Assembly: GCA_026724425.1 (NCBI GenBank)
Contig: JAIUCV010000002.1
Coordinates: 5,001 to 69,000 of the forward strand
Direction: 5' to 3'
Origin: Erythrophleum ivorense
Lineage: Eukaryota; Streptophyta; Magnoliopsida; Fabales; Fabaceae
DNA: 64,000 nucleotides
A model generated the notes under the pieces. The model had not been told where the DNA came from. It saw only the letters and a program-made list of their open reading frames with translations, and made no database searches. A program made the position numbers and the translations under genes. Below are positions 62,883 through 64,000 of the stretch, piece by piece. The first letter of the stretch is position 1. The number at the start of each line of letters is the position of its first letter.

Positions 62883-64000
62883 TGATGGGCCCCCGAGTGC
62901 AAGCCCAAGTTTGGAAGGGTATATGTTAGAAAGGGGAAGAAGCAAGGGACCACGGCTAAAGGAGGGACCACTACTAATGAGGTGGCAGCAACGCCTAACT
63001 AATTCACGAGTGGAGAGAGAAGGGGGAGGCTCGGGTGGTTAAGGAGTGGAGGAGTGTGTGAGGGAGAGGTAGGCAGAATAAGAAGAGACCTCTGGCTCTC
63101 AAATCCCAGGGGAGGAGTCATTTGTCTTTTTTCTAATTCCTTATTTTTTCTGTTTGGTATTGAGAAGCCATATCTTTCCTTCTATTTCGAAGGGGAAGGG
63201 GACCACGGTCATAGTCAGTAATCAAAATTAATAAAAGAGCTAAACAGATTGCATCAATTGGTATCAGAGTGATACATCTGGGGTATGGTGGGAACTAGAA
63301 TGGAAGGAAGAGTTCAGGTACCGAAAAGAGACATGGTTAAGTTACAAAAAGGGGTCAAAGAGTTGCAGAAGAACCAAGGGGAGTCGAAGGAGGAACTGAC
63401 CTCTTTGAGGCTAGCATTCATGCATCTAAGCAAGCAACTCAATGATTTTCGGGGCTACGTTTGATGGTAACGGCAGAGCTCAACGAAGGGGAAGGCCAAC
63501 ATAGAACGCACCGATAGGTGTAACAACAGCTAAGACAAAACGGAATGAGAGCCAAAAAGGGCCAATAAATCCAGAAAGTCTTCTTCCAGAGGAAAATGCA
63601 ACCCAGAACTTGCCAACACACACTTTGAACACCAACCACGTGGGAGAGATGGCTAGGAATGCGGTGGAAAAGGATTTCAGAAGGTATCATGGGTTGGAAT
63701 TATTGATATTCGTTGGGGAAGATCTGACGAGATGGCTTTTTAAGGTCAAACATTATTTTATAGTGAATGGGATAATAAAAGCTGATAGAATGGATGTTGT
63801 AGCCGTTAGTCTGGAGGCAAAAGCTTTAAGCTGGTTCCAATGGCTTGAGTCACAGTTTCCAATGCAAAGTTGGAGAGACTTTAAGGCCAAAGTGATAGAA
63901 AGGTTTCATAAGAGACAAACTGGTGACAATTATGAATGACTGATGGGAATGAAGTAGGAGAACTCGGTGGGCGAATTCAGGGAGAAGTTTGAAATACTAC
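62883..64000 (+). mobile_element. Ty3/gypsy retrotransposon, 5' part (runs off the window)
   Basis: 5' LTR 62883-63256 (TGATGGGCCCCCGAG...CA), primer site TGGTATCAGAG at 63259-63269, then gag. It is inserted 264 bp upstream of the first visible exon of the unknown gene, in the opposite orientation. No 3' LTR is in the window, so the target duplication cannot be checked; the five bases before the LTR are CACAC. Confidence 0.85.
63285..64000 (+). pseudogene. gypsy gag (partial)
   Basis: Begins near 63288 (MVGTRMEGRVQVPKRDMVKL), with a coiled-coil-like Lys/Glu stretch, then stops near 63463. The retrotransposon gag domain is open at 63610-63939: FVGEDLTRWLFKVKHYF, VSLEAKALSWFQWLESQFP, WRDFKAKVIERF. 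A stop follows at 63937-63939, after which WAGEF/REKFE-like sequence continues to the window edge in another reading. Gag forms the particle shell; this copy is broken. Confidence 0.85.

Overview
The window is the left end of a flowering-plant chromosome, probably a eudicot. It opens with 7.4 kb of the plant telomere repeat CCCTAAA in the orientation expected for a left terminus. The rest is AT-rich, intron-bearing, transposon-filled subtelomeric DNA. The genes present (an R2R3-MYB factor with the canonical three-exon structure and a nine-exon gene of a conserved plant family) and the transposon types (Copia, Ty3/gypsy, MULE with plant mobile domain gene) support this. Species cannot be decided by reading.

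Layout. 1-7388: almost perfect telomere array, 1,055 units. 7389-7890: blocks of variant telomere repeats. 7.9-10.2 kb: decayed minus-strand Copia element whose integrase region is cut off where the telomere-like repeats begin. 10.2-15.7 kb: AT-rich DNA with microsatellites and one tandem duplication. 15.8-17.6 kb: intact R2R3-MYB gene of the MYB20/43/42/85 type (secondary cell wall and lignin regulators), with a readable promoter and poly(A) signal. 20.4-34.2 kb: a Copia element whose 3' LTR is split by about 8.8 kb of nested gypsy sequence, comprising one internally deleted element, an LTR within it, and a solo-LTR-like block. 34.2-42.1 kb: AT-rich spacer with exon-like scraps and a GC-rich transposon-end-like patch. 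42.1-49.9 kb: decayed MULE carrying a transposase pseudogene and a plant-mobile-domain (PMD/MAIN-like) pseudogene, with mirrored palindromic ends. 51.0-57.4 kb: minus-strand Copia element with a perfect 5-bp target duplication, in which the integrase core is inverted relative to its own gag and RT. 58.2-62.6 kb: minus-strand gene of a plant-specific family I cannot name. It splices cleanly in nine exons but has an in-frame TAA in its first visible exon. 62.9-64.0 kb: start of a plus-strand gypsy element that runs off the window.

Only two host genes are seen, the MYB gene and the unknown nuclear-type gene; there is no operon-like organisation. I found no evidence of a new biological system. 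The most informative observations are the truncated Copia at the telomere junction, the integrase inversion, the compound hairpin termini of the MULE, the G-box cluster inside a gypsy LTR, and the unknown gene with its premature stop and clustered SUMO-type motifs.
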